DNA from: Opitutus terrae PB90-1
GTDB taxonomy: Bacteria > Verrucomicrobiota > Verrucomicrobiia > Opitutales > Opitutaceae
Assembly (NCBI RefSeq): GCF_000019965.1
Contig: NC_010571.1
Coordinates: 558,001 to 622,000 of the forward strand
DNA length: 64,000 nucleotides
Direction of reading: 5' to 3'
Every line of letters starts with the position of its first letter. Within the stretch, counting starts at the first letter, position 1. Below the pieces are notes generated by a model that was not told where the DNA came from, ran no database searches, and saw nothing but the letters and a program-made list of their open reading frames with translations. Both the position numbers and the translations under genes were made by a program. Shown here in pieces: positions 16,581 through 25,800 of this stretch.

Positions 16581-18034
16581 AAACAAAACTCTGGATCGTG
16601 TTCGCCGTCCTGCTGCTGGCGGGGCTCGGCGTCGGTGGCTGGTGGTGGGTGCGCGCGGGCGCGGAGCAGGCGGTCGTCGCCACGGCACTGCCCGCGTTGC
16701 CCGATCTCACCAACGTTCTCGATCCGCTCCGCGAACGCATCGCGTCGGCCGACGCGCGAGCCACCTCCCGGTTCAGCGCGCGCACGGGTCTGGCGGAACT
16801 GAGCCGGCTCTATCACGCGAATGGTTTCCTCGAGGAAGCAATGCGCTGCTACGACGGACTCGAGCAGCTCGAGCCCAACGAACCGCGCTGGCCGCATTTG
16901 CACGCGACGATCGTCGCCGGCTATGGGGAGGTCGACCGCGCGCTGACGCTCTGGCGGCGGGTCGAGGCGCTCGCCCCCGATTACATCCCCGCGCGACTGC
17001 GCATCGCCGACTGCGAGCTCAAGGCCGACCGGCCGACGAAAGCCGCCGCGGAATATGCCGAGGTGCGGAAGATCCGGCCGGATGATCGCTATGCGCTGCT
17101 GGGCCTTGCCCGGATCGACTATGACGCTAGCCGTTGGGAGCAGGCGCGGGAAAAACTCGAAGCGCTCGTCGCGCAGACGAATTTCGAACTGGGTTATGAT
17201 TTGATCGTCAGCGTTTATGAAAAGCTCGGACAGCACGAGCGCGCCGAGTCGATTCGCGGCGCCGCGAAAGCCTTCGGCACGTATCGCGATCCGCCGGACC
17301 CGTGGGTCGACGAGCTGATGGCGGAGTGCTACGATCCCTACCGGCTCTCGCTCACGGCGGGCGTGCTCGCGCGCAGCGGCGGCCAGGACAAGGCGCTGCA
17401 GTTGCTCGAGCGGGCGGTGGAGCTCGCGCCGGCGGATATTTCCTCGCGGTTTCAGCTCGGCAACCTGCACGTCGAGATGGGCAATTTCTCGGCTGGCCGC
17501 GAAGCGCTGGAGACGTGCACGCGGCTCGCGCCGGAGTTTTCTGACGGCTGGGCGCGATTGAGCGCGCTGCAGGCACAGCTCGGTGAAATGTCCGCGGCCG
17601 AGCGCACGCTCGCGACCGGTCTGCAGAACTGCCCCCAGTCGCCGGCGCTACACTTGATGCGCGCGCGCAATCTCCGGCAGGCCGGTCGGACAGACGAGGC
17701 GATCAACGAGTACATGATTTCCATCCGGCTGCGGCCGAACGAGCCCGAGCCCTATATGGAGCTTGGCAACACGCTCATCGCCGCGGGGCGGGAGGAGGAA
17801 GGCGTCGAGCAAATCCGAGCCGCTCTGGTGGCCGAGCCGGCGGACCCGATGGCGCTCAGCGTGCTGGCGTTTCGCGCGATCCAGCTCCGCGACGAGGCAG
17901 AGGCGCAGCAATGGATGACCCGCGTGGAGAATCAGCCCCGCGTGAAGCCCGAGCAGCGCCAGCACCTGCGGGACCTCTATCGCCAGCAATTCGGCCACGA
18001 TTTTCCATCAAGGGGTCAGGCCGCTAATCGTTAA
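16577..18034 (+). CDS. Membrane-anchored TPR protein
   Basis: Tetratricopeptide-repeat protein of 485 residues from ATG 16577 (MKTKLWIVFAVLLLAGLGVG). One N-terminal membrane helix (about residues 5-23) is followed by an exported domain of about ten TPR-like helical pairs. Paralogues are encoded at 26697-28457 and 58642-60078. All three share ANG near residue 95, RWP, LAPDY and a DPWxxEL-C-P motif between two repeat blocks (here DPWVDELMAECYDP). It overlaps the FG-GAP lipoprotein gene by 4 bp. The last residues RGQAANR and the stop TAA are encoded by the terminal repeat of the neighbouring transposon, so the native C-terminus was probably replaced. Confidence 0.88.
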   Translation: MKTKLWIVFAVLLLAGLGVGGWWWVRAGAEQAVVATALPALPDLTNVLDPLRERIASADARATSRFSARTGLAELSRLYHANGFLEEAMRCYDGLEQLEPNEPRWPHLHATIVAGYGEVDRALTLWRRVEALAPDYIPARLRIADCELKADRPTKAAAEYAEVRKIRPDDRYALLGLARIDYDASRWEQAREKLEALVAQTNFELGYDLIVSVYEKLGQHERAESIRGAAKAFGTYRDPPDPWVDELMAECYDPYRLSLTAGVLARSGGQDKALQLLERAVELAPADISSRFQLGNLHVEMGNFSAGREALETCTRLAPEFSDGWARLSALQAQLGEMSAAERTLATGLQNCPQSPALHLMRARNLRQAGRTDEAINEYMISIRLRPNEPEPYMELGNTLIAAGREEEGVEQIRAALVAEPADPMALSVLAFRAIQLRDEAEAQQWMTRVENQPRVKPEQRQHLRDLYRQQFGHDFPSRGQAANR

Positions 18035-19013
18035 GTCGATCTCGGCGGGTCGCCAGATAGACCCGGACAGAGCTGGCGCTGCCCATCTTGAGTTGCTCGG
18101 CGATCCAAGAGGTGGGAGCTCCTCGTTCGCGTCTCAATCGGCGAGCGATTGCCACCTTCCAAGGGGCGCTCTTGGCGTCACGTTCCACATCATCCGCCGT
18201 CTTACCCACGTTAGCCAGGGCATCGCTCAACCCCTGCTGCCAACGCGCCGTTTGCATTTCACGCAGTTCGTCACGCGGAAGCCCGGGCGCCAGTGCCAGA
18301 TGAGCGAAGTCCTTTGCTACTGCGCGGCGCCAGGCCAAAGAGCCAATCGCCCAGCCGCGAGACATTTCGGTGAATCCCATCCGCTCCTGCGCGATGCGAT
18401 CGCCCGCCAGATCGACCAAATGACGAACGTAGTCCCGCCAGTGCTCGGGAGTTTCCTCGTATCCGTTCGCGGCCAGCCAGTCGCGCGCGACCAACCACGC
18501 GGGCCGTGCGGGCTTCAGGAAACGCGCCAAACTGCTCCAACGAAATGCCGCAACCTGCCCCGCAGCGACAATTCCCGCTCGTACCGGATTGAGGTGAATG
18601 TAGTCCACGACTCGAGCCAGCGACGCGGCATCTTCGACGAGCAAAGCTTGGTATCGACCTTGGAAAAGATGCCCGCGTTCTGAACGGAAACGATTGAACC
18701 GCGTCGCGAAAGTCGTCTGCAGCCAGTGCATTCCCTCCACGAGATTCGCTTCCGGCGTCTCAAGGGCGAGGTGGTAGTGGTTGCGCATGATTGCGAATGC
18801 GTGCAAGCGCCACCGGTACTGCTCACACGCCTCCGCCAGCGTCGCCTCGAACGACTGCGCCGTTGCGGGTGTCTCAAACACATCTCGTCGGTAGTTGCCG
18901 CGGTTGATAACGTGGTAGATCGCACCTTCGTACTGGACTCGCAATCGCCTCGCCATGCCGCCATTACGCTGATGATGTGGGAGCTGTCAATTAACGACTA
19001 GCGGCCTGACCCC
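18012..19013. mobile_element. RAYT element with 23-bp terminal inverted repeats
   Basis: About 1.0 kb. The left end at 18012-18034 begins ggggtcaggccgctaatcgt. The right end at 18991-19013 is its reverse complement with one mismatch (22 of 23). The only gene is the transposase at 18024-18956. The outer 14 bases (ggggtcaggccgct) are identical at both ends. No target duplication is evident. Just outside the right end, ccccattccgcgct is repeated directly (19010-19023 and 19024-19037 approximately). Confidence 0.85.
18024..18956 (-). CDS. REP-associated tyrosine transposase (Y1 HUH family)
   Basis: Single-strand transposase related to IS200/IS605 TnpA, 310 residues. It starts MARRLRVQYEGAIYHVINRG. 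The HUH metal site is His60-x-His62 in RNHYHL. The likely catalytic tyrosine is Tyr119 in DYIHLNPVRAG. GHLFQGRYQALLVED is typical of RAYT proteins. A C-terminal extension ends in a helix-turn-helix-like segment (SWIAEQLKMGSASSVRVYL) that may bind DNA. Its stop codon (18026-18024) lies in the left terminal repeat and overlaps the 3' end of the convergent TPR gene by 11 bp. The frame is intact, so it may be active. Confidence 0.93.
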   Translation of the reverse strand: MARRLRVQYEGAIYHVINRGNYRRDVFETPATAQSFEATLAEACEQYRWRLHAFAIMRNHYHLALETPEANLVEGMHWLQTTFATRFNRFRSERGHLFQGRYQALLVEDAASLARVVDYIHLNPVRAGIVAAGQVAAFRWSSLARFLKPARPAWLVARDWLAANGYEETPEHWRDYVRHLVDLAGDRIAQERMGFTEMSRGWAIGSLAWRRAVAKDFAHLALAPGLPRDELREMQTARWQQGLSDALANVGKTADDVERDAKSAPWKVAIARRLRRERGAPTSWIAEQLKMGSASSVRVYLATRRDRLND

Positions 19014-19035
19014 ATTCCGCGCTCCCCATTCCGCG

Positions 19036-22000
19036 CTAGCGTGGGGCTTCGATGGTGAGCGTCGCACTCACGTCACGCACAGCGTGCTCGGTCGTGCGGC
19101 CGGACGGCCAGCGGATATGGATGCGGCGCGGCGGATTCGTTGCAGGATAGCCAAAGAAACACGCGGCGCTCGATTGTGAGGAGTAGCCGGCGCCCGCCTG
19201 AATCTCGGTCGTCTGGTTGGAGCCATCCGCCAGCTCGAGCACAACCCGCGCGCCGATTGCATCCGGATTACCCGCGGCACCGCGCAGCGCGACCCGCAGC
19301 GACTTGCGGCCTACGACGCCCGGATTCCGAAACGCGAGGGCGGTGTCGTTATTGCGCGAGATGAGAAAATCCGGCCAGCCGTCCTCGTTCAGGTCGAGCG
19401 TCACCAGCGCCTTCGCGTCGCCAGGAACGAGCAGCCGGCTCTCCGCCGGCGGCACGAGCGTGAATCCGCCGCGGCCGTCGCCGCGCAACAGCTGGCTCAC
19501 GCCGCCGTCGAAATGCCCGACCAACGGCACCGGCGCATAGGAGTTCTGCACCCCGTAGAGATCAGCCTTGCCGTCCCCATCGAAATCCCCTGCCGCCATG
19601 CCCTGCAGCGGCGCGATCTGCGCGAGTCGCGGCAGCGGCGAGAACACGAATCGACCGTCCGGCTGGCTGAGGAACACTCCACTGCGCAGCTCTGTCGCGG
19701 CGAACCGCTGCGCCGTCGCGAGCCGGTCCTCGCCGAGGATTTGGTCGAGCGTCGCGCGCGCATAGAGATCCTGCTTTGGGATCCGTCGCAGCAGCGTCGG
19801 GGTTTGCGCGCCGAGTTCCTTGCGCACACGACGCGGATACAGCCGGTCGCCTTCGTAATACGCCTCTACCAGCTGCGGTTCCGCACGGTCGGCAAACCGG
19901 CCGAAGAAAATCAGCGCCGGCTGCTGCAGGCTCGCCTGGTATTGCGTGTTCAGCCCCACGTTGCCCGCAGCGTAGTCGAGCCGCCCATCGCCGTTGAAAT
20001 CCGCCGCCGCGAGCGAGGTCCACCAGCCTGTCCCCGCCGCCGCAAAACCTGCCTCAACCGAGCGGTCCTCAAAACGCCGACCTTGGTCGTTCCGCCAAAA
20101 CCGAACCCCGCCCCACTCCAGCGCGACAAGCAGGTCGATCCACCCGTCGCCGTCCACGTCGCTCCACAGCGCGGAGCTGACCATCCCGATTTCGCGCAGT
20201 CCGGGCGCGAGCGCGTCAGTCACGTTTTCGAACCGAACTTCGCCGCCCGTGCTGTGGTTCGCGAGCAGTGCGCTCTGCGGCGCGAGCGGATAGTGACCGG
20301 GAATCACCCGCCCGCCGATAAACACATCGAGCCGTCCGTCCCGATCGAAATCGGCCGCCGCCGCCGCACCCGCACTGATCGGCAGCGCTGGCAAAGCCGC
20401 GGGATCGGCGGCAGCAAACCGCGCCTGCCCATCGTTGAGTAGCAGCGTCGGCTGATAACCGGCCGCGCCCGCCGGCAGGTTGTTGCCCGCTCGCGTGAGC
20501 AGCACGTCGCTGTCGCCATCGCCGTCCACATCAAATGCCAGGACCGGGCCATCGTCGGCCGCGCCCGCTTTTGCCGCGAGCGGCTGCGGCAGCGTGTAGC
20601 GTTGGGCTGTCGTGCGCGCCATGACCCGCGCCGGGTCGAGCGTCGTGCCGCCGAGCAGCACGTCGTCCTGTGCGTCACCGTCGAGATCCGCGACCACGAG
20701 CGCGGGCCCACGCCGATTGAAACGCGTCGGGATCAACGGCTGTGATTCGCGTTCGTCGACGGGTTCCTCACGTGAGCGAACCGCGAGGCCCGCTGCGGCT
20801 GAAACCTCGCTAAATCCGTAGGGCGGCCGCTCGCCGGCAGCCGGAAGCCTTGCTCGTTGTTCGCGGCCGGCGGCAAGCGCCGGCCCTACGACTACACCAG
20901 CGCCCGGCTCGGTGATCGTGAACCGCTGATCCACCGGCAGATCCTCAAACACCTGCGTCGCCCCGCTCGGCCACGCGACCATGAGCCGACGAATGCGTGC
21001 CGCGTCGCCCAATCCGAAGTGAACGACCGGTTCGCTGCTCGAGAGATAGCCGCGTGCGAGCACAAGCTCCCGGACCTGCACGCCCGCGTCGGTCTCGAGC
21101 CGCACGTTGGCCCCGACGCCAAATCGATTCGAGCGGGTGCCGCGCAGCGCAATCACCACGCGATGGCCCGTGGTCGAGTCGTTCCGCGCCACGGTCGCAC
21201 TGCTCTGGTAGTTGCCGAACACCGGATCGAGATCCCCGTCTCCATCGAGATCGCCAAAAGCGGAGCCGAAACTCACGCCTTTGTGGTCCAGCCCCCACGC
21301 CACGCCGACGTTCTCAAACGCGACCTCGCCCAGGTTCCGGTAGGCGCGATTTGCTTCCGCGAGCACCGGGCTGGCGCGGATGATTCGCCGTGATTCGTTC
21401 ACGTTCTCCGCCGCCATCGTGCGCTCGAGCAGATCGACGTTGTGATACTCGCGGACCATGCCGTTGGTGACGTGCAGGTCGAGCCGGCCGTCGTTGTCGA
21501 GGTCCTCGAGCCGCGGCGACCAGGTCCAGTCCGTCGCCGGAAATCCCGCGAGAAACACCGCCTCGCGCATCCGTCCAAGCCCGGTGTTCAGATAAAGCGC
21601 GTTGCGCAGATACTGCGGCGTGGCGGTGACGTTTTCGTTGTTGTCCTTGATCAGCGTGCGCGAGCTCGCCATCCCGCGGTGATCCTTTTCGTGGGTCGAA
21701 CCGGCCATGTCGGCGACGAAGAAGTCGAACAATCCATCGTTATCGACGTCGCCGAAGTCCGCGCCCATCGCGTAATACGGCGTGTGCGGCACGACGTCGC
21801 CGAGCCGGTTGGTAAATCCCGCGGCCGCGGGATCGCCGTTGTTGTGGTAGAGCGAATCAGGCACGCCGTAGTCGTTCGCCACGTAAAGATCGGGCCAGCC
21901 GTCCTGATCGTAGTCCCACCATGTAGCCGAGTGGCCCGAGCTCTCGCCGCGAATCCCGGCGCGCTCCGTCACGTTCTCGAAGGTGCCATTACCCTTGTTG

Positions 22001-22836
22001 TGGAACAGGTAGTCGCGCTGGCCGTTCGGATGCGCGGTCGCGCTGAGCATGTTCGTCTGCACGTAGACGTCGAGCCAGCCATCGCGGTCGTAATCGCAGA
22101 ACGCCCCCATGCCGCTCGCATCCGTGACCGCCAGCCCGCGCGCCGCCGCCTCTTCCTTGAACGTGCCGTCGCCCTGATTGATGTAGAGCAGATTGGGCGC
22201 CGCGAACCGGCAGAGATACAGATCGAGCCGGCCGTCGTTGTTCACGTCGGCAAACGTCGCGCCCTGCGTCCACGGATTCGCGCCCGCACTGTCGCTGCCG
22301 ACGAGCCGCTTTGCCCAGGCCAGACCTTCATCGAGCACCCCGCCGCCGCCCGCAAGTCCCGCCTTCTCCGTCACGTCCTCGAACTTCCAGTCGCCAAGAT
22401 TGCGAAATAGCCGCGACGCGTCGGCTTTGCTCACGATGAACAAATCGGGCCGGCCGTCGTTGTCGTAGTCGCCAATCGCCACGCCGGTGCCCATCGCACC
22501 AAACGTGAGTTCCTGATACAGTTCGCCCCACATCCGCGGATCCGCGTAACGGTTTTCCGCCACGACGCCGGTTTGCTCCGGCGCGAGCGTGGTGAACAAC
22601 GTTCGTCCGCCCGGCTGCGAGCGTGGCGCAAGCGGCACCGCAGTGATCTCGGGTGCAGCTTCGGCATGGGCAAACGATCCGCCGACGAACGCCGCGGCCG
22701 CACTCAACAACACTGAAAGCGCAATGCCGCCTCGGGTAGAGCGCGCCCTCAACGCGCTTCTCCTTCGATTGGCGCGCCAGCGAAAGCACGGATCGCCTGG
22801 CAGCTGTCGCGGGTAAACTGGAGGTTGCTCGCTCAC
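19036..22836 (-). CDS. Giant FG-GAP / ASPIC-UnbV protein (CRTAC1-like)
   Basis: Exported protein of 1266 residues made of two similar halves, each a run of FG-GAP/VCBS calcium loops and an ASPIC-UnbV domain. Loops include DYDNDGRPDLF, DYDRDGWLDVYV, DYDQDGWPDLYV and DLDGDGDLDPVF, then in the second half DFDRDGRLDVFI, DVDGDGWIDLLV and DFDGDGKADLY. The first ASPIC-UnbV domain (about 560-650) has RGTRSNRFGVGA and WPSGATQVF; the second is at the C-terminus with WPSGRTTEH. GTG 22836 overlaps the stop of the upstream paralogue (GTGA). The N-terminal 30 residues before the signal helix partly derive from a repeat. VGPALAAGRE in the linker after the first ASPIC domain is encoded by a repeat that also occurs in nuoG. 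Function unknown. Confidence 0.88.
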   Translation of the reverse strand: MSEQPPVYPRQLPGDPCFRWRANRRRSALRARSTRGGIALSVLLSAAAAFVGGSFAHAEAAPEITAVPLAPRSQPGGRTLFTTLAPEQTGVVAENRYADPRMWGELYQELTFGAMGTGVAIGDYDNDGRPDLFIVSKADASRLFRNLGDWKFEDVTEKAGLAGGGGVLDEGLAWAKRLVGSDSAGANPWTQGATFADVNNDGRLDLYLCRFAAPNLLYINQGDGTFKEEAAARGLAVTDASGMGAFCDYDRDGWLDVYVQTNMLSATAHPNGQRDYLFHNKGNGTFENVTERAGIRGESSGHSATWWDYDQDGWPDLYVANDYGVPDSLYHNNGDPAAAGFTNRLGDVVPHTPYYAMGADFGDVDNDGLFDFFVADMAGSTHEKDHRGMASSRTLIKDNNENVTATPQYLRNALYLNTGLGRMREAVFLAGFPATDWTWSPRLEDLDNDGRLDLHVTNGMVREYHNVDLLERTMAAENVNESRRIIRASPVLAEANRAYRNLGEVAFENVGVAWGLDHKGVSFGSAFGDLDGDGDLDPVFGNYQSSATVARNDSTTGHRVVIALRGTRSNRFGVGANVRLETDAGVQVRELVLARGYLSSSEPVVHFGLGDAARIRRLMVAWPSGATQVFEDLPVDQRFTITEPGAGVVVGPALAAGREQRARLPAAGERPPYGFSEVSAAAGLAVRSREEPVDERESQPLIPTRFNRRGPALVVADLDGDAQDDVLLGGTTLDPARVMARTTAQRYTLPQPLAAKAGAADDGPVLAFDVDGDGDSDVLLTRAGNNLPAGAAGYQPTLLLNDGQARFAAADPAALPALPISAGAAAAADFDRDGRLDVFIGGRVIPGHYPLAPQSALLANHSTGGEVRFENVTDALAPGLREIGMVSSALWSDVDGDGWIDLLVALEWGGVRFWRNDQGRRFEDRSVEAGFAAAGTGWWTSLAAADFNGDGRLDYAAGNVGLNTQYQASLQQPALIFFGRFADRAEPQLVEAYYEGDRLYPRRVRKELGAQTPTLLRRIPKQDLYARATLDQILGEDRLATAQRFAATELRSGVFLSQPDGRFVFSPLPRLAQIAPLQGMAAGDFDGDGKADLYGVQNSYAPVPLVGHFDGGVSQLLRGDGRGGFTLVPPAESRLLVPGDAKALVTLDLNEDGWPDFLISRNNDTALAFRNPGVVGRKSLRVALRGAAGNPDAIGARVVLELADGSNQTTEIQAGAGYSSQSSAACFFGYPATNPPRRIHIRWPSGRTTEHAVRDVSATLTIEAPR
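20861..20891. repeat. In-frame copy of the 29-bp palindromic repeat in an ASPIC-UnbV gene
   Basis: On the minus strand it begins gtagggccggcgcttgccgc and is identical over 29 bases to 7845-7875 in nuoG. It is read in the same frame and gives VGPALAAGRE. It lies in the variable linker between the first ASPIC-UnbV domain and the second propeller, where an insertion should be tolerated. Confidence 0.85.
22734..22765. repeat. Repeat unit within the 5' end of an ASPIC-UnbV gene
   Basis: The sequence gggtagagcgcgccctcaac with the following gcgcttctcc is an imperfect palindrome around gcgcgccctcaacgcgc. It encodes part of the basic stretch SALRARSTRGG just before the signal helix, so the N-terminus of this protein is partly repeat-derived, or the true start is nearer the helix. 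Confidence 0.45.
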
Positions 22837-25800
22837 GGCGCCGAGATCGTGAGTGTGGTTGCGCCGGGTTCAACCTCGTGCGTCGAACTCGCGCCCGACG
22901 GCCACCGGACTTGCACCCGTCGCAGCGGTTGGTCGTCAGGAGAAGCAAGGAACAGCGTCGCGGTGGACTGGCTCAGCCAGCCTTCGCCCGCATGCACCTC
23001 GGCGATCTGCCGTGCACCCTTCGCGAGCTCCGCGGTCACGCGCGCGCCAATCGCCGCAGGATTTCCGACAGGACCGCGAAGGCGCACTGCGATGGCATGC
23101 CGACCGCCGACTGAGCTATTGCGAAAGGCCAGCGTCGCCGTGTTGTTCCGGGTAATCAGAAAATCCGGCCGGCCACCGCCCCGCAGGCCGATCAGCGCGA
23201 GCGCTTTCGCGTCGCCCGGCACGATGAGCCCGCTCTCCGCCTGCGACACCGTCACGAATCCGCCGCGCCCGTCGCCGCGCAGCAGCTGGCTCAGTCCGCC
23301 ATCGAAGCGACCCACCAGCGGCACCGGCGCATAGGAGTTCTGCACGGCGTAAATGTCCGCGTGGCCGTCGCCATCGAAATCTCCGGCGACCATTCCCTGC
23401 AGCGGTGCGATCTGCGCCAGCCGCGGCAGCGGCGCAAATCGGAACCGGCCATCCGGCTGGCTGAGGAAGACACCGCTGCGCAGCTCCGTCGCGGCAAACG
23501 ACCGCGCCGCCTGCAACCGCTCTTCCCCAAAGATCTCGCCGAGCGTCGCGCGAGCGTAGACGTCGTTGCGTGGAAACCGGCGCATGATCGACGGAATGCG
23601 CGTCGCAAACTCGTTCCGGCTTCGCCGCGGATAAAGCCGGCCTTCCTCGTAGTAGCCCTCCAGCAACAGCGGCGGTCCGCTTTCAGCGAACGCGCCGTAG
23701 AACAACCGCGCGGGCGCCTCCGCGGTCGCGCGATACGGCGTGTTCAGCCCGACATTGCCGACGACGTAATCGAGCCGGCCATCACCGTTGAAATCCGCGG
23801 CCGTCAGCGAGGTCCACCACCCAGCGCCGGCCGCGGCGAAGCCCAGCCGCTCCGACCCGTCGTCGAAGCGCCGGCCTGCGTCGTTGCGGAAACATTTCAC
23901 GGGGCCCCAGTCGAGCGCGACCAACAGGTCGATCCAGCCATCGTCATCGACATCCGTCGCCAGCGCCGAGGTCACCATTCCGATCTCCTTCAGCCCCGGC
24001 GCCCACGCGTCGGTCACGTCAGCGAAGCCCTGCCAGCCCCCGCCGACGCTGCCCCGATTGCGCAGTAACGCACTCTGCGGAGTCAGCGGATACTGTCCGG
24101 GAATCGATCGCGCGCCGAGAAACACATCGAGTTGCCCGTCGCGATCGAAATCAGCGGCCACCGCGGCGCCGGCGTTGATCGGCAGCACGGGCAGCGCGGT
24201 AGCGTCTGCCGCGAGGAAAACGCCCTGACCGTTGTTCAGCAACAGCCGCGGCTGGTAATCCGCCGCACCGGCCGGACGCGTCGTGCCCGACCTCGTGAGC
24301 AGAAGATCGTTCGCGCCATCGCCATTCACATCGATCGCGAGCACGGGCCCGTCGACGAGCGGTGGGGGCGCAGCGATGTTTGCTGTTTTCGCTTCAACGA
24401 ACTTTCCGTCCGCGCCACCCACGAGCAGCCGCGCAGCGTCGCGCGTGGTGCCGCCAAGCACCACATCGTCGCGCCCGTCGCCGGTCAGGTCGGCGACCGC
24501 GAGCGACGGACCGCGCCGGTTCAGCCGCAGCGGCAGAAACGGCTGTTCCGAGGTGACTGGGATCGTTTCTTCGCGGGCTTCGAGCGCGAAGCCGATCTCG
24601 GCGGAGACGTCAGCAAAAGTCTTGTCCGTTTTCGCCTGGCTCGTTGAGTCCGGACCGATGTCGGCGACCCCGGCTACGACGTCCGCCGGTTCCGTGATCG
24701 TCAGTCGCTGATCCGCCTTCACCCTTTCAAACCTCTGCACAGCTCCACTGGGCCAGTTCACGGTTAGCCGCTGAACGATCGCGTCGTCGCCTAATCCGAA
24801 ATGCAGGATCGGTTCGCTACTGGAGTTGTAGCCGCGCGCGAGCACGAGTTGCCGCACCTGCCGGCCCGCGGCGGTCTCGATCTGCACGACGGCGCCGACG
24901 CCGAATCGATTCGAACGCGTGCCGCGAAGCGCGACAATCAAACGATGCCCATCGGCGCTGTCGTTGCGCAACACCGACGGGCCCTCGAGATAATTGCCGT
25001 AAACCAGGTCGAGATCGCCGTCGCCATCGAAGTCGGCCAACACCGATCCGAAGCTCACTCCTTTGCGGTCGAGCCCCCACTCCGGCCCGACCGGCACGAA
25101 CTGCAGATCACCGAGATTGCGGAACGCGAGGTTCGTTTCGACGAGCACCGGACTCGCTTTCATCACACGGGCACCTTCGGCCAGGCTCTCGCTCGCGGAC
25201 ATCCGCTGGTTCAGGTCAACGTTGTGCAGCTCACGAACCATCCCGTTGGTGACGTACAGGTCGAGCCGGCCATCGTTGTCGAGATCCTCGAACCGCGGCG
25301 ACCAGGTCCAGTCCGTCGCCTCGAGGCCCGCGAGATGCGCCGCCTCGAGCATCCGGCCCGTGCCCGTGTTTACATAGAGCACGTTCCGCATGGTTTGCGG
25401 GGCCCCCGCCGCACTTTCGTCCATGCCCGTGAGCAGCGAGCGGATTTTCGCCATGCCGCGCATGTCGGCGGCATGCGAGGTGGTCGCCATGTCTGCGACG
25501 AACAGGTCGAGCCTACCGTCGTTGTTCACGTCGCCGAGATCCGAGCCCATCGAGGAGTGCGGCGTGTGCGGCACGACCGCGTCGAGCCGGTTGGTGAACG
25601 TGCCGTCGCGGTTGTTGTGATAGAGCGAGTCCGGTACCGCGAAGTCGTTCGCGACATAGAGGTCGGGCCAGCCGTCCTGGTCGTAGTCCCACCACGTCGC
25701 CGAATGCGCCTGATTCTCGCCGATGATTCCCGCGCGCTCCGTCACATCGACGAATTTTCCGTCGCCCGCATTGTGGAACAGATAGTCGCGCTGTCCGCTG

